A stretch of DNA of 64,000 nt from Gnomoniopsis sp. IMI 355080 (Eukaryota; Ascomycota; Sordariomycetes; Diaporthales; Gnomoniaceae), in NCBI GenBank assembly GCA_027946555.1, contig JAPEVC010000138.1, forward strand, positions 34,388 through 98,387. The letters run 5' to 3'. The position numbers and the translations under genes were made by a program. Positions 1 to 10,713 of this stretch are shown piece after piece. Under the pieces are notes generated by a model. The model was not told where the DNA came from. It made no database searches and worked only from the letters and a program-made list of their open reading frames with translations. How positions within the stretch are numbered: position 1 is the stretch's first letter; each line of letters opens with the position of its first letter.

Positions 1-735
1 AGCTTCCCGACTATAGTTGATCTGAACGTCCGGACTGTAACGAAAATCCATTGCTGATGGTCAAACTTGCTGGATTAGAAGAGCCCTTGCAAGACTCTTG
101 GCCGATCTCGCCAACGATCATCGTGGGGCTGGTTGACAGTTTGACGTGACAAAAGCAATAACAAGCTTCAATTCTTGCGGCTTGACCCGGAAGTTAGACT
201 GCTCACAGCGACGGAGATCGAGTAGGTATCCGGTAGTTACAGAGGCAATGACAGTACCTGGTTTTTAGATATGTGAACCCCGAGGCAGCAGTGACATCCG
301 AGAGGGGGCCTTCAAGGTCTTCGGAACCGCTAAGGGAGATAGAAATGTCAAGCCAAGAGAATTGAGAGTACCTAACCTGTCATAGCAGAGAATATCCCGG
401 TATCACAATGACCATGTGTACATCTATGGAGACCGAGGCACAGGTACATTGTCACAGTCAGGTGACCACCTGAGCAGCACTCTGATGCTAACGAAATCCG
501 AGCATTCAAGTCGGTGTGCTTGCAAGACCTTCAAGAACCTCGGAATATTTGAGAACGAACTTCAAATATTGTTTAGGTTCATCTCTATTGTATCATACCG
601 GTCAATGTCTGTTTTGAGTGAATACTTTCTAGGAGTGCGAGTAGCTCAAATGTCCCATCCCAATCGTTTCGATTGCCACAAGCGATGGACTCTCCACGTT
701 GCAAAGCATTTCATCCACACATGCCATCCACTTAA
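1..735. other. Gene-free stretch, left edge
   Basis: No open frame here has a signal peptide, a recognisable motif or usable splice signals. It is the region downstream of the small secreted protein gene that reads leftward. Nothing else is visible. Confidence 0.5.
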
Positions 736-1131
736 CTAATGACCGTTGCCGATCATGGCTCTAAGTCTGTCGATATTGTTCTCTTTCATGCCAGAAATCT
801 GACCTCCAGTGCAGGGACTGTAGAATGTAGCCTTCGCCCACTTGCTCCACTTGTCGCCATACTTGTTGAAACCGTCTTGGGCCTTTCCACAACAATTCTC
901 AGTAACCGAGTCGAATGTGATAATGCCATTTTGCTCGTCAGAGTAGTCGGCCTTCCACGTCGGGTCCTTCTTGATGCATTTGAGCATACCCTTCAGAGCA
1001 CCCAAACCAGGAAAGTTGTTGATGTCCTCCACAACGTCCTGTATTCCGAAAGTCTCGGGCTCAGCAGTGCGTGCAACATGGGCGGTGGCAAAGGCAGCCA
1101 AAGTACCAAGGAGGATGACAGAGAGCTTCAT
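736..1131 (-). CDS. Small secreted four-cysteine protein, effector-like
   Basis: A single-exon gene for 131 aa. The frame stays open nine codons upstream, but the Met at 1131 gives a classical signal peptide (MKLSVILLGTLAAFATA, residues 1-17), so that start is preferred. The mature part of about 114 aa has four cysteines (C52, C80-C81, C107), which could form two disulfides. It is rich in Lys, Asp and Gly, with no membrane helix and no GPI signal. I do not recognise a family. Size, secretion and paired cysteines fit the fungal small secreted protein class, which includes candidate effectors and surface proteins; that role is inference. It stands alone, with long non-coding DNA on both sides. 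Confidence 0.72.
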   Translation of the reverse strand: MKLSVILLGTLAAFATAHVARTAEPETFGIQDVVEDINNFPGLGALKGMLKCIKKDPTWKADYSDEQNGIITFDSVTENCCGKAQDGFNKYGDKWSKWAKATFYSPCTGGQISGMKENNIDRLRAMIGNGH

Positions 1132-4100
1132 AGTGATGGTCGTGGGTTGGCTGCCCAAGAAGAGTCAAATTTGGTTCGGCCCGAGGATTGTTCTTTCACT
1201 TCGTGGGTATAGAGACGCAAAGAACGATGAAGATGTGAGAACAAGTTGCCAGTGGGCACCGTGAACGTGGGGATGATGTAGAAACCGGGTTTGAGGAGGG
1301 ACGCTGCTGAGTTATCTGACTGTATGAGTTGGGAACGGGACGGCAGCACGAATGAGTTCCAAAATCCAAGGAATGGTACTTCACATCAAGATCAGTCTTC
1401 GCCCTGGGGTAGCGCGTACATCAAGTGTATGAAGTCGCGTGCTGACAGGACATGGACAGAGAAAAGAGGTGCTTACCAGAGAGCAGATCAGGCCACGAGG
1501 AGACAGTGTAAGATTCGAGTGACAGATGTTTTGAAGCAAAGAAGACAGTTGCCAGTATCAAGCAGCGAACGATGCGTCAAATGACAATGTGGCGGTGCCA
1601 AAAGACTGCTTTGAAGTTGAGAAGACTCAGACAAGAGAAGAGCGTGTTTATTTTCTTCAAGCCAAAAAGAGCAGGAGAAGAGGCTGGTGGTGGCACGCAG
1701 TTCTTTCCATAGCTCGCTCACATGGCTTGTAACTTCCTGTCATAGAACAGAGGGGCGATATTGAATACTACGGATGAGTAGAATTTGGTAGTCACGGCCG
1801 CTTGTGCAGAAGGAGACGATCCATCGCGGCAATTTTGAGAGAAGCCGCGGCCGACACAAAGAAACCGACAGGGTGTTTGCAGTACCAAAGCCATGCTATG
1901 AACTGGTATCCAAAATTCTGTTACTGGAGTCAAAAGTGATGCAGGTGGTATGGTGGACCGTGAGCGTTATTCCTTATGTGTCTTTCTACTCCCCAATGAG
2001 CTAACATCATCATGGGGTTTCCTTACCTAGGTACTGGTGGTGCTGATTGTCTTGAATTCTTCCAATCACTTCCTCTTTGTTTTGGAATTTGCTTGTGTTC
2101 TTTTGGAATCCAACGAAAGTTGCCCCTTTCATGGCTGGACGTCATTCCCAGGTAGGCGGAGCGTCAGGCCCACTGCTTCTCCCACGGATGACCTCGTAAA
2201 GTTGAAAGAAAAGCGCCTGCGGTCTACACCCTCACCAGCATCGCAGTTGGAAGAATTAAAGAAAGGTCTGGTATGCTAGTCAGCTGCTGGAGGTCCAAAA
2301 TCTACAGCTACGACGAGCTAGCTTCTAGCTCTGACTTAGCTCCTCTTCCCTGAGCACAATGTTGCCTTTGGGAAATGAGTAATGGTGAGATTGAAAGTCT
2401 GAGGACTGGTTTTACGTTCACGAAAAAGACAGTCTGGCCAAGCCGGAGTAGATTAGAAATCTGTAATGGCAGTGACCATCCCATCGACCAGTAAGAAACT
2501 GTAAAAGGGGCGGGCTAGTGAAGATCGGTGAAGGTTCTAGGCTACCTCACGTCAAAAGCGGACATAAACAGTGTATTAAATGGGCAAAGAGCCACTTCCG
2601 CTTTTGCGGCGTCAAGAATGAAGTTTAGCAAACGCCGGCGTCAAGACCTCTCAAAGATTTTTCGACTCATCCGACGCCCAGGAGGACTTGAACCACAGGT
2701 AGACTATAAGTCCCACTGAAACGCAAGCTCACCGGGGAGTGTCTATTCTGAAGCCTCCTACGTAGTATAAGTAGACAAAGGCTGGGAAAGGGAATGGCTC
2801 TGACGGAGAAATTTACCATCGGAGAATTCCAGCCTCCTGACGGCCAGTCAACAGCCTACCTGGGTCGCATCCCTCATACCATGGACATTTTCCTGGTCAA
2901 AATATGGGAATAATCCGCTAATGACCGCGGGCAACGATGAGATCACATATGGTCACGTATAGTCGGAGCCATTTTTCGTACCTACTAAGTGACTCCGCTG
3001 CGACACATACCTAGGTACTCATCGCTCGCCGGCCATTGACCATTCGGACGAGAAGCATCTTTGATTCACATACACAAGAACACCCGACTTTATAACTACA
3101 TCAACAATGACGTGAGGAAAGACGCGTCCCATCTTGAGATCCTGTGGCCCGAACTTTATGTATAACGGACCTTGCTCCCGCTTCATCGGATCTCATGAGT
3201 ACCGCGTTTGACATGCATGTGCATTCGTCTGAACCTCGCGTCTCGTCTATGTTCTTGAGATGGTCACTCCACATTCTGTTTTCCCTGGTCCCCCGGTCTA
3301 GAAGCCTCTCGACGTCAGATGATGAAATCATGCCCCTTTAATCCTTTTGCGACTTCATTTGGCGCTTCATCTGACGTTGCAGGGGCGCACAGTCATGCAG
3401 GGGAATGACACAAGCGTGCGTGGCGCCAATTGACTTTTTTTTTTGCTGGATTCTTTCGAAGGCTTTCGAATAGACGTCAAGGATAAGTTTCCTCAATGTT
3501 GCGCCTCCAGCTCAGGTTGCCTACGCATTTTTCGAGGATACCTTATATAGTCTTGCGGCGATTCAGATAATATGCAGACCCCACCGATCAGCGTTAACGG
3601 ATAATCGGTGCACATGGCGGAAATTGGAGGCTGAACATGAAACGTCGAAAAGGATGCAATAGTTACCAGCAGGATGGCATAAGGAAGGACAGGGGTAAAA
3701 AGCATCCGAATTATCCGATTTCAACATTCGATCCCGAGGTCTATCAGCACTTGACCACATTCGGGGTCGGCCATTTCTTAAATTATGTGTCCAGAACGCA
3801 TGGCGGATCTGTTAGAGTAATTCCGCTCTATACATGTTGTCTGGCTGTCAATTCTTCAACCTTGACGTCGATCGTCGATCATTGTTCACTCGGATGAACT
3901 TGTTCTTGAAACTCTCCAATATTCAGATTCCTCGAGGCGAGATGATCTCCGAAACGACAGTGTCATGTAGAAAAAGCCGAGTGGGTCTGCACACCAGCTC
4001 CGTCGCAACCTCATGCTATCCCATGTCGTAGATCCCCGGCGGGAAAACACCAAGCTTTCTGGGGATCCCATGGATTAAAATATGAATCCCTGCGGCGGAT

Positions 4101-4377
4101 CCACCCACACCTACACCTTTGTTCCATGTCCGGATCCACGGGACGAAAGTTGAGGCGTTTCTGCCCTTGGGGTTGCTGTGTCTTGGCATATAACTTCCTG
4201 CAAGTCCATCGCAAGGCGTAGGGCAGAGTCACCTTCTCCTTGGCATCTTGCTCTCACGAAATTCTTGCCTATTCTTCACTTTCGGCCGGCTCCGCTTCGC
4301 AGTCTGTCTCTCTCTTTGACCCTTTGGTCACAGTCAATCCTTACTTGTCTTTCGCCGTTGAGCATCCATTCCTTACC
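1132..4377. other. Long gene-free stretch
   Basis: No supported gene. Short open frames here overlap on both strands and show no motifs. Two perfect copies of the palindrome TACCTAGGTA lie at 2024-2033 and 3008-3017. On the minus strand near 2640-2720 there is a TTCAAGTCC T-loop-like string without a matching tRNA 5' half. The right end serves as promoter for the GH5 gene. Confidence 0.45.
2024..2033. repeat. TACCTAGGTA palindrome, first of seven perfect copies
   Basis: The perfect 10-bp palindrome occurs at 2024-2033, 3008-3017, 22903-22912, 32882-32891, 49871-49880, 56483-56492 and 61302-61311. Near-matches embedded in CTACC/TAGGTA runs lie around 22840-22860, 36711-36735 and 61395-61453. 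All seven perfect copies are outside the coding models. About 0.06 copies would be expected by chance in 64 kb of even base composition. Confidence 0.85.
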
Positions 4378-5586
4378 ATGCCTTGTACAAAGAGGTCCAC
4401 GCTCAGTTCTGCCTTGACGGCAGCAACTGCTGCGGTATCTTCCCTCTCCGGACTCTCATCAGCCCCTGCGGCAACCTCCACGGTCATGTCCTCCTCGACA
4501 GCCATCGGTGTCGCCACTGGATCACCTATCCCAGCCTCATCCACCCTCAGTGCCTCCAGTATTGCAGTGGTGGCTAGCTCAGCTGCCTCTGCTACGTCTA
4601 CCGCCACCGCTACGACCTCATCGAGCGGTAATACCACGTATGCAGGCGTCAACATTGCCGGTCTGGACTTTGGCTGTGGGACAGACGGTACTTGCACTGT
4701 TGATGGCGTCACCTTCCCCAGCACTGGTGCTGCGCAGATGCAGCACTTCAGCTCCAGCGACAATCTCAATGTGTTCCGCCTTACTGTTGGATGGCAGTAC
4801 CTCACCAACGCTGTTATTGGAGGTGATCTCGATGCCACCAACTTCGGCCAATACAACACTTTGATGTCGAGCTGCTTGGCCATTACTGGCGCAAAGTGCA
4901 TTGTTGACATACACAACTATGCCCGATGGGACGGCAACATCATCGGACAGTCTTCCTCTGGACCCACGAATGAGCAATTCGCTGCCCTCTGGACCTCGCT
5001 TGCTACTGAGTATTCCAACAACACAAACGTCATCTTCGGTATCATGAACGAGCCTCATGATTTGACGGTCAGCACCTGGGCCGACACGGTCCAAGCAGCT
5101 GTGACTGCCATTCGGGCTGTCGCCCCAGACAACATGATTCTCATGCCCGGCAGCTCCTACTCCTCCGCCGCCACCCTACCCACCGAAGCTGGACCTTATC
5201 TACTAAACGTCACAAACCCGGACGGCACCACCGACAACCTGATGTTCGATGTGCACAAGTACCTGGACTCGGACAACTCCGGTACTAGCACCGAGTGTGT
5301 GACGAACAACATCGACGATGCCTTCGAGCCGCTTGCCACTTGGCTGCGCACAAACAACCGCCAGGCTATGCTGTCCGAGACTGGCGGTGGTAACACTGCG
5401 TCGTGCATTCAGTATGTTTGTGAGGAGCTTGCATACCTGAACGAGAACTCAGATGTCTTCTTGGGCTACGTCGGTTGGGCCGCGGGCGCGTTCGACAGCA
5501 CCTATGCCCTGACTCTGACGCCGACTGGAACGACCGCAAGCAGTATGGTTGACACGTCGCTTATGTCGAGTTGCTTTGCTCGTTAA
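4378..5586 (+). CDS. GH5 endoglucanase (cellulase), secreted
   Basis: Single exon, 402 aa. It hydrolyses internal beta-1,4 bonds of cellulose or related glucans outside the cell. The frame is open from 4240, but the ATG at 4378 (context TACCATGCC) places a hydrophobic Ala/Ser-rich leader at the start. Residues 1-85 are a leader plus a Ser/Thr/Ala-rich linker with no cysteine-rich CBM1, so the module that normally precedes such a linker in Trichoderma EGII-type enzymes is missing. The catalytic domain starts near YAGVNIAGLDFGCG. The acid/base Glu is in NEPHD (E225) and the nucleophile Glu in LSETGGG (E334). VDIHNYARWDG is a typical GH5 subfamily 5 strand. It is convergent with nothing and probably carbon-regulated. 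Confidence 0.9.
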   Translation: MPCTKRSTLSSALTAATAAVSSLSGLSSAPAATSTVMSSSTAIGVATGSPIPASSTLSASSIAVVASSAASATSTATATTSSSGNTTYAGVNIAGLDFGCGTDGTCTVDGVTFPSTGAAQMQHFSSSDNLNVFRLTVGWQYLTNAVIGGDLDATNFGQYNTLMSSCLAITGAKCIVDIHNYARWDGNIIGQSSSGPTNEQFAALWTSLATEYSNNTNVIFGIMNEPHDLTVSTWADTVQAAVTAIRAVAPDNMILMPGSSYSSAATLPTEAGPYLLNVTNPDGTTDNLMFDVHKYLDSDNSGTSTECVTNNIDDAFEPLATWLRTNNRQAMLSETGGGNTASCIQYVCEELAYLNENSDVFLGYVGWAAGAFDSTYALTLTPTGTTASSMVDTSLMSSCFAR

Positions 5587-6436
5587 ATTGAGTGAGAAAC
5601 GTTTCAGCAGGAACTGTAGTAAAATCTATAGCAAGACTTATTGATATCTCAAGGCTGCTCTCTTGTCTTTCTCAGTGTATACAATTCTTTTCGGTATTTC
5701 ACAATTAAAAGTGTAGTGTCACACCATCTTGACGTCTTCATGACTCCTCGTCCTATTGCTCTAAAAGAATGATTTCACTTGATAACCATGGAGCTCAATA
5801 GAACTTGACGCGTGCTTTACAAGAAGGACGGATTGCTTGCTCTCATGAACTAGTAGAGTTCAGCAATATACCGCCATTCACAAATTGTAGGTATGTCAAG
5901 TGCAAGGCAAGTGGTCCATTTGGTTTCTTTATAAATCACTTCAATCGAGCACCCATGATTGATGTATCAACATGGGCAAATATCATAGCTTGACGCCCTC
6001 CAGACTTGCAGCAGTAAAATGTTTTTCCAAAAGCGGAAGTTGTCAGCCTCGTGTAAGTGGGCCAAGCCATGGTCGACAGCCGCCTCGTCCGAACTGGGAT
6101 GTGCCTTGAGCGACCGATGCACCTCCACTTGCATGAAAATGAATGCAAGTTCTCAGATCTTTTATATCGTATTTCATATGTATCGCATTAGCCTCACAGT
6201 GACACATTAGGCGTCGACTCGATCATTGTGGAATGGTAAAATTGTTCCCAGTCCGTTTAGGGTTCGATACCGAGCGGAGACAGGCGATGACAAGGATTAA
6301 TTACGCCTCGGCAGTCGGAAATGTAACCATCCACTGATAAGAACGCCGGTGATTTCGGAAGAATAAATTGATACCACCGCCGCAACCAAAACCTTCCACA
6401 TTGCTAGATGTGCTCTCGTCGTCCAACTTCTTCGAC
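5587..6436. other. Intergenic, with a tRNA-like remnant
   Basis: No gene is supported. Around 6205-6285 (plus) the strings TGGTAAAATTGTTCCC and GGGTTCGATACC resemble the D-arm/anticodon and T-arm parts of a tRNA-Gly. The acceptor ends do not pair and the anticodon stem is broken, so at best this is a decayed tRNA. The right end is the promoter of the PNGase A gene. Confidence 0.4.
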
Positions 6437-8254
6437 ATGGCTCGCCACGGGGTTTTGGTCGCCGTTCTCGGGCTGTTAGCCACGCAATGCATGGGACTAC
6501 GGCGGCTCCCCCAAGCAGTCAAGCGGGCGACCGATAACACCACGACTGGCGACGCGTTGGACGTAGTCCAAGCCGCAACGCCTCCCAGAACGAGTTTCGA
6601 TGAATACAGCTGCAAACAGACGCTCCTTCAATATGACTTCGCGAACAGCTACGGCACGCCCTTTGTCGGGCTCTATAGCCCTCCTCCAGCAGACTGCTCT
6701 TTCACGACGACCATCTTCAATCTGTCGGTGTCTTCCCAGGGGCAGCAGTATGACCGCCTGGCAACGCTTTTCTTGGGAAACTTCGAGGTATGGCGCACTT
6801 CGACGGCGATGCCCATTGCCGAGGGTATTTATTGGAACTTCCAAAAGGATGTGAGCGTCTTCGACACCCTACTGAGGGAAGAGCAGAAGATCATCCTCGA
6901 CTTGGGGAATGTCGTGGACGGGGTCCTGTATACTGGAAGTTACAATGTTACGCTAGAGGCGCTCTACTTCGACGACACATACACTCAAGGTTTCCATCCG
7001 GCGGAGCTCATCTACCCCATTTCAAATCTCTCCGCCTCTGAGAACAAGTCGTCCGTCTTTTCTCTACCAGACGACAGCGGCTCCGTCTCACTCTCCTTGC
7101 CTCGGAACATCGAGACTGCTGTCGTGTCTCTCCTCGCCTCCGGCAATAGTGAGGAAGAGTTTTGGTACACCAATGTACCCACAGAGTACCTCGACACTTT
7201 TGGCTCAGACTCGCTCCTCTATGGCTACAGCCCGTTCCGCGAGGTGCAGCTACTCATCGATGACCAGTTGGCCGGCGTGTCGTGGCCTTTTCCCATCTTA
7301 TTCACTGGAGGCGTCGACCCTGGACTCTGGAGGCCAATCGTTGGAATCGACGCGTTTGATCTACCCTCGTTCGAGATTGATGTCACGCCATGGTTGTCAC
7401 TGTTGTGTGATGGTGAAGAGCACACATTCAAGTTCCAGGTTGTCGGCTTTGACAGCAGCGCCGCTGATGGTGTCGGGACGGTGGGGCAAAATTGGTATGT
7501 GACGGGATCGCTGTTCGTATGGCTTGACGACACAGTGAACCAAACGTTGGCCGGAGCGGTATCCAGCAATATCTCTGCGCCAGTATTCGATTACGTGCCC
7601 AAAATTGGCACAGCCTTGACGAATGGCTCTGCCTCCAATGAGTCCCTCTGGGTATACCTGACGGCTCATCGAAGCATTTCGATCACATCGAGCATTAGTA
7701 ATGCTAATGGCTCGAAGGCTGTCAGCTGGACACAAGATCTAGACTTCTTCAGCATTCAGAATGTGACAAATGAGTCTCTCGACTCTGATCTTATTATGAA
7801 CAGCTCGGGACAGTACCTCAGCTCAGTCTCGGGTACACAAGTGTCGGACTATTACTACCCGCTAAATCTTTACAGCTCTTACTACTTGGCTGCAACAGAC
7901 GCCGAACTCTCTTCCGTTTTGAGCTTAATCGACAGGAGCCTGCTCACCTCGGGTATATCCATCTTGCCATTCGCTTCTGGCATATCACTTGGAACAGAAG
8001 AAGTTGCCACTAGGCAGAATGTCACTTCGAATTATTACTGGAATGCGACGATCGTGGGCGGCATCGAGGAGCTAGATACCTGTGAAGGGGAAACATGGTA
8101 TTCTTCTGCAGGATCCCCTGGGAACCCGGCTGGCGTGGCGGAGTACTCGAGATATTTGAGGGAAAAGGATGACGAGATGGTGGCAGATGTTGAGGACTGG
8201 GCGACTATGCTGGTGCCCTCGACAGAAGCATTGACCCAATCAAATCTCATCTAG
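6437..8254 (+). CDS. Peptide-N4-(N-acetyl-beta-glucosaminyl)asparagine amidase A (PNGase A)
   Basis: Single exon, 605 aa. The PNGase A family (PF12222) releases N-glycans from glycoproteins or glycopeptides; in fungi it is secreted or vacuolar. The frame extends 23 codons upstream, but Met at 6437 opens a clean signal peptide (MARHGVLVAVLGLLATQCMG), so it is the likely start. Family landmarks are YDFANSYGTPFVGLYSPP near the N terminus, FLGNFEVWRTSTAMP, GIYWNFQKDVS, and the WYVTGSLFVWLD strand after the mid-domain. Many N-x-S/T sites suggest the protein itself is glycosylated. The length agrees with the family. The next gene downstream is 0.96 kb away and unrelated, so no operon-like arrangement. 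Confidence 0.88.
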   Translation: MARHGVLVAVLGLLATQCMGLRRLPQAVKRATDNTTTGDALDVVQAATPPRTSFDEYSCKQTLLQYDFANSYGTPFVGLYSPPPADCSFTTTIFNLSVSSQGQQYDRLATLFLGNFEVWRTSTAMPIAEGIYWNFQKDVSVFDTLLREEQKIILDLGNVVDGVLYTGSYNVTLEALYFDDTYTQGFHPAELIYPISNLSASENKSSVFSLPDDSGSVSLSLPRNIETAVVSLLASGNSEEEFWYTNVPTEYLDTFGSDSLLYGYSPFREVQLLIDDQLAGVSWPFPILFTGGVDPGLWRPIVGIDAFDLPSFEIDVTPWLSLLCDGEEHTFKFQVVGFDSSAADGVGTVGQNWYVTGSLFVWLDDTVNQTLAGAVSSNISAPVFDYVPKIGTALTNGSASNESLWVYLTAHRSISITSSISNANGSKAVSWTQDLDFFSIQNVTNESLDSDLIMNSSGQYLSSVSGTQVSDYYYPLNLYSSYYLAATDAELSSVLSLIDRSLLTSGISILPFASGISLGTEEVATRQNVTSNYYWNATIVGGIEELDTCEGETWYSSAGSPGNPAGVAEYSRYLREKDDEMVADVEDWATMLVPSTEALTQSNLI

Positions 8255-9212
8255 AATATGTGCTTAAGGATGTTTTGCTGATGTAGCCAGTAAGAGTCAA
8301 GTTTGAACAACAAATGACTGCATCTCGTCTGGACTTCATTACAAGGAATTGCTCATCACAGCCCAATATAGAAGTGCCTCTATACACCATCCAAGATCAA
8401 GTATATGTCTCATTGAATAACACGACTCTCCGTATTAATTATTTTTAGTTTGCAAGCAAGTGGTAATGATCTTTGATTCATGAGACTCATGTTTCAGGGT
8501 GACATTGTTCTCCAACTATTTCTTAAGGGCGACAGCCGCAACACAGCCTCGTCTCAGGAAGCATGCTAGATAACTCACCTTGACAAGGCTGCGAATTTCT
8601 AAAATACAGTGGCTCATTTTCCGGATAACATGCGTAGCCTTTACCAAAAAGGTCCAAAGCCTCCTTTCGCTACCAGCACATGTTCAGGATGTTCGCCTTT
8701 CCTTTCCAAGTTTTTACCTGTTCAGAGGTTCAATGAACCATTCACAGCTCTTTAAAAACTATCTACACATAGAAGACCCACACCAACCAGGCTGCAAGTT
8801 GGCAAAAACTCATTCTCCAAGTAGTGTTCGCAGTCTTACCTACAACGGTCTCATTCACAGCCTCGTTGGAAAGTTTCTACCAGAACCTCACATCAACGAG
8901 GCTGCATTCTACAATGGCTCGTTCTCCGACTAATGATTGCAGCCTCATCCGGAAGGATCTCCTCTTTCCCACCAGCAACGCCTCTACAATTTGATTCTTT
9001 CACATTTCCATGAAAATCAAAACTCCGTTCTTTCTAGAAGCCCCTCAAATCTTCCTATTCCCTTTCAAGCATATCCAATTGCACTATCGCTTCTGCTCCC
9101 AGGGTGGCAACAGCCTTCAAAGTCATTTTGAAGTGTCCATTTTCGAAACTGGTTTAAGCTCCTTTCAATTCTCTCTCTCGACCAGCTTCTACTTCCTCCC
9201 ACTGACGGCCAT
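8255..9212. other. Intergenic, upstream of the F-box-like gene
   Basis: No gene is supported. The stretch is pyrimidine-rich on the plus strand, especially 8930-9210, as in many fungal promoters. CAGCCTC / GAGGCTG-like words recur loosely (about 8540-8950), without forming a clear tandem repeat. Confidence 0.4.
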
Positions 9213-10124
9213 ATGGTCGCTGCCGACGAGATGTCAAACCTCGCCAGACAGCTCCGCCCTAGGATCCCCGTCAACTACGTTTTTGACGAAGACAGCGACG
9301 TCGATGATGTCGACGAAGCCGACAACGATACAGCTGACGATCCTCAAGGTGAATTTGAGCAACCTTTCGAGCTCTTGTGAGTACCTCATCGATTTCTAGC
9401 AGCGGCCAGTGGCTCTGAGTATGCTGAGTAATGATATTGACGACGCCCCAGCGGTCTTCCTCAAGAACTGCGCGACATGGTCTACAGCGAGGCTCTTGTT
9501 GATCCGTATGGCGTCCACTTATCGTCACACTACCGTAGTGGTGTTCATGACGTTGTGGCCCGCAATGCGGCCATTGCTATGGGTAGGGTACACCTCAAGC
9601 GGCTCTCACCCAACCTTCTGGCTACATGCAAGCGTGTCTACTATGAAGCTCGCCTCGTTGCTTACCGCCAACCGTTCATCTTCGCTGAGCCTCAGGTCGT
9701 TCACCCCTTCCTCTTGAACTTACAGCCCAGTACTATTGGCCTTCTCAAAGACATCACGCTCAATCGGATGCGCTACATGACTCCCAACAACAGTACACTC
9801 CTCTCAGGTCTGCGCGACGCCATGAGCTTGACGAATTTCCGTCTCGGCAGCCGTGTCACGACATCCGAGTTCCAGTTCGCCATATCGCCTCATCGTGTCG
9901 GCGTGGAGATTGCCACAAGATTCTACAAGGACGCTTCTTACTTCATTCGCCCCTTTGTTGCTTCTCATGGTATCGACGCCTTGCTCCAAGTTGTCACGTT
10001 CCAGGAAGCAGACCTGCTAGGCCACAACGAGATGGCACAGGGAGGCCAGTTGTCGCAGTCCCGCAAGGATACCATCATGGAGTCGGTCAAACTCCACCTG
10101 CTGGTTTTGTTGAGAGGTTGCTAG
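9213..10124 (+). CDS. F-box-like / DUF7730-type protein
   Basis: Two exons: 9213-9376 and 9452-10124, intron 9377-9451 (GTGAGT...CCCAG); 278 aa. Splicing joins an acidic N-terminal tail (VFDEDSDVDDVDEADND) to FGLPQELRDMVYSEALVDPYG. The LPxELRDxxY core is the hallmark of the short fungal F-box-like domain found in many lineage-expanded proteins. KRLSPNLLATCKRVYYEA is the usual second segment. Such proteins are thought to recruit substrates to SCF ubiquitin ligases, but function is unknown for most of them. The C terminus ends soon after the conserved part, so another downstream exon cannot be excluded. Confidence 0.72.
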
Positions 10125-10713
10125 TCTATGCAGCTTCGCTTGAAGGGTCGTGAGACAGGGTTTGGTACATGCGGTGGAGCTATTACGACATTCATTCGGT
10201 AGACGATGGTAATGCTCTAGGGATGGCGAGACTCGAAGCTGAGATCGAAATGGAATCACAAGGCTACTGGCGTTCGGAGGACGTATCTGGGATTTCGCTG
10301 GCGTTTCACAGGCTACATGCGTCACTTTCATACTAAATGGCTTCGGATAACTTGAGGGTAGTGGACAAAAGGTATTCACGGGGTTTTGCTTTCTCTACTA
10401 CCAAACAGTACATTGAGCTCGTTCAAATTAGAATATTCAACTCGTGGTATTAGAAAGACAGACAGGCCCTGCATCTCATCATGATATGACTGCCTTGGAA
10501 TAAGTAAGAGCGCTGTGGGATGATACTGAAGCTCATTTGTCGGGCCTAACCTTGTCTGTACACTATCCTTCGCCACACCACCACACTCCCGCGGTACTGC
10601 CTCTGTCGTACTTGCGGTATGTCTAGAGGTGCGCACGCAAAACCCCCAACTAAAAACCTGCTAACGTTTACCACTACCTAGTGGACCACGAAATCTTATA
10701 CCACCTTTCTTAT
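10125..10713. other. Convergent intergenic region
   Basis: Lies between the 3' ends of the F-box-like gene and the repeat-rich gene. No gene or repeat is seen. Confidence 0.5.

Noticed and set aside
739..1212. 157-codon open frame antisense to the secreted protein gene
   Set aside because: It is a shadow of the opposite strand; no signal peptide, no domain, no splice logic.
2640..2720. tRNA-like string on the minus strand (GGTTCAAGTCC)
   Set aside because: No matching acceptor 5' half, and the T and anticodon stems do not pair.
6205..6285. tRNA-Gly-like sequence
   Set aside because: D-loop and T-loop words are present, but acceptor and anticodon stems fail to pair; at most a remnant.
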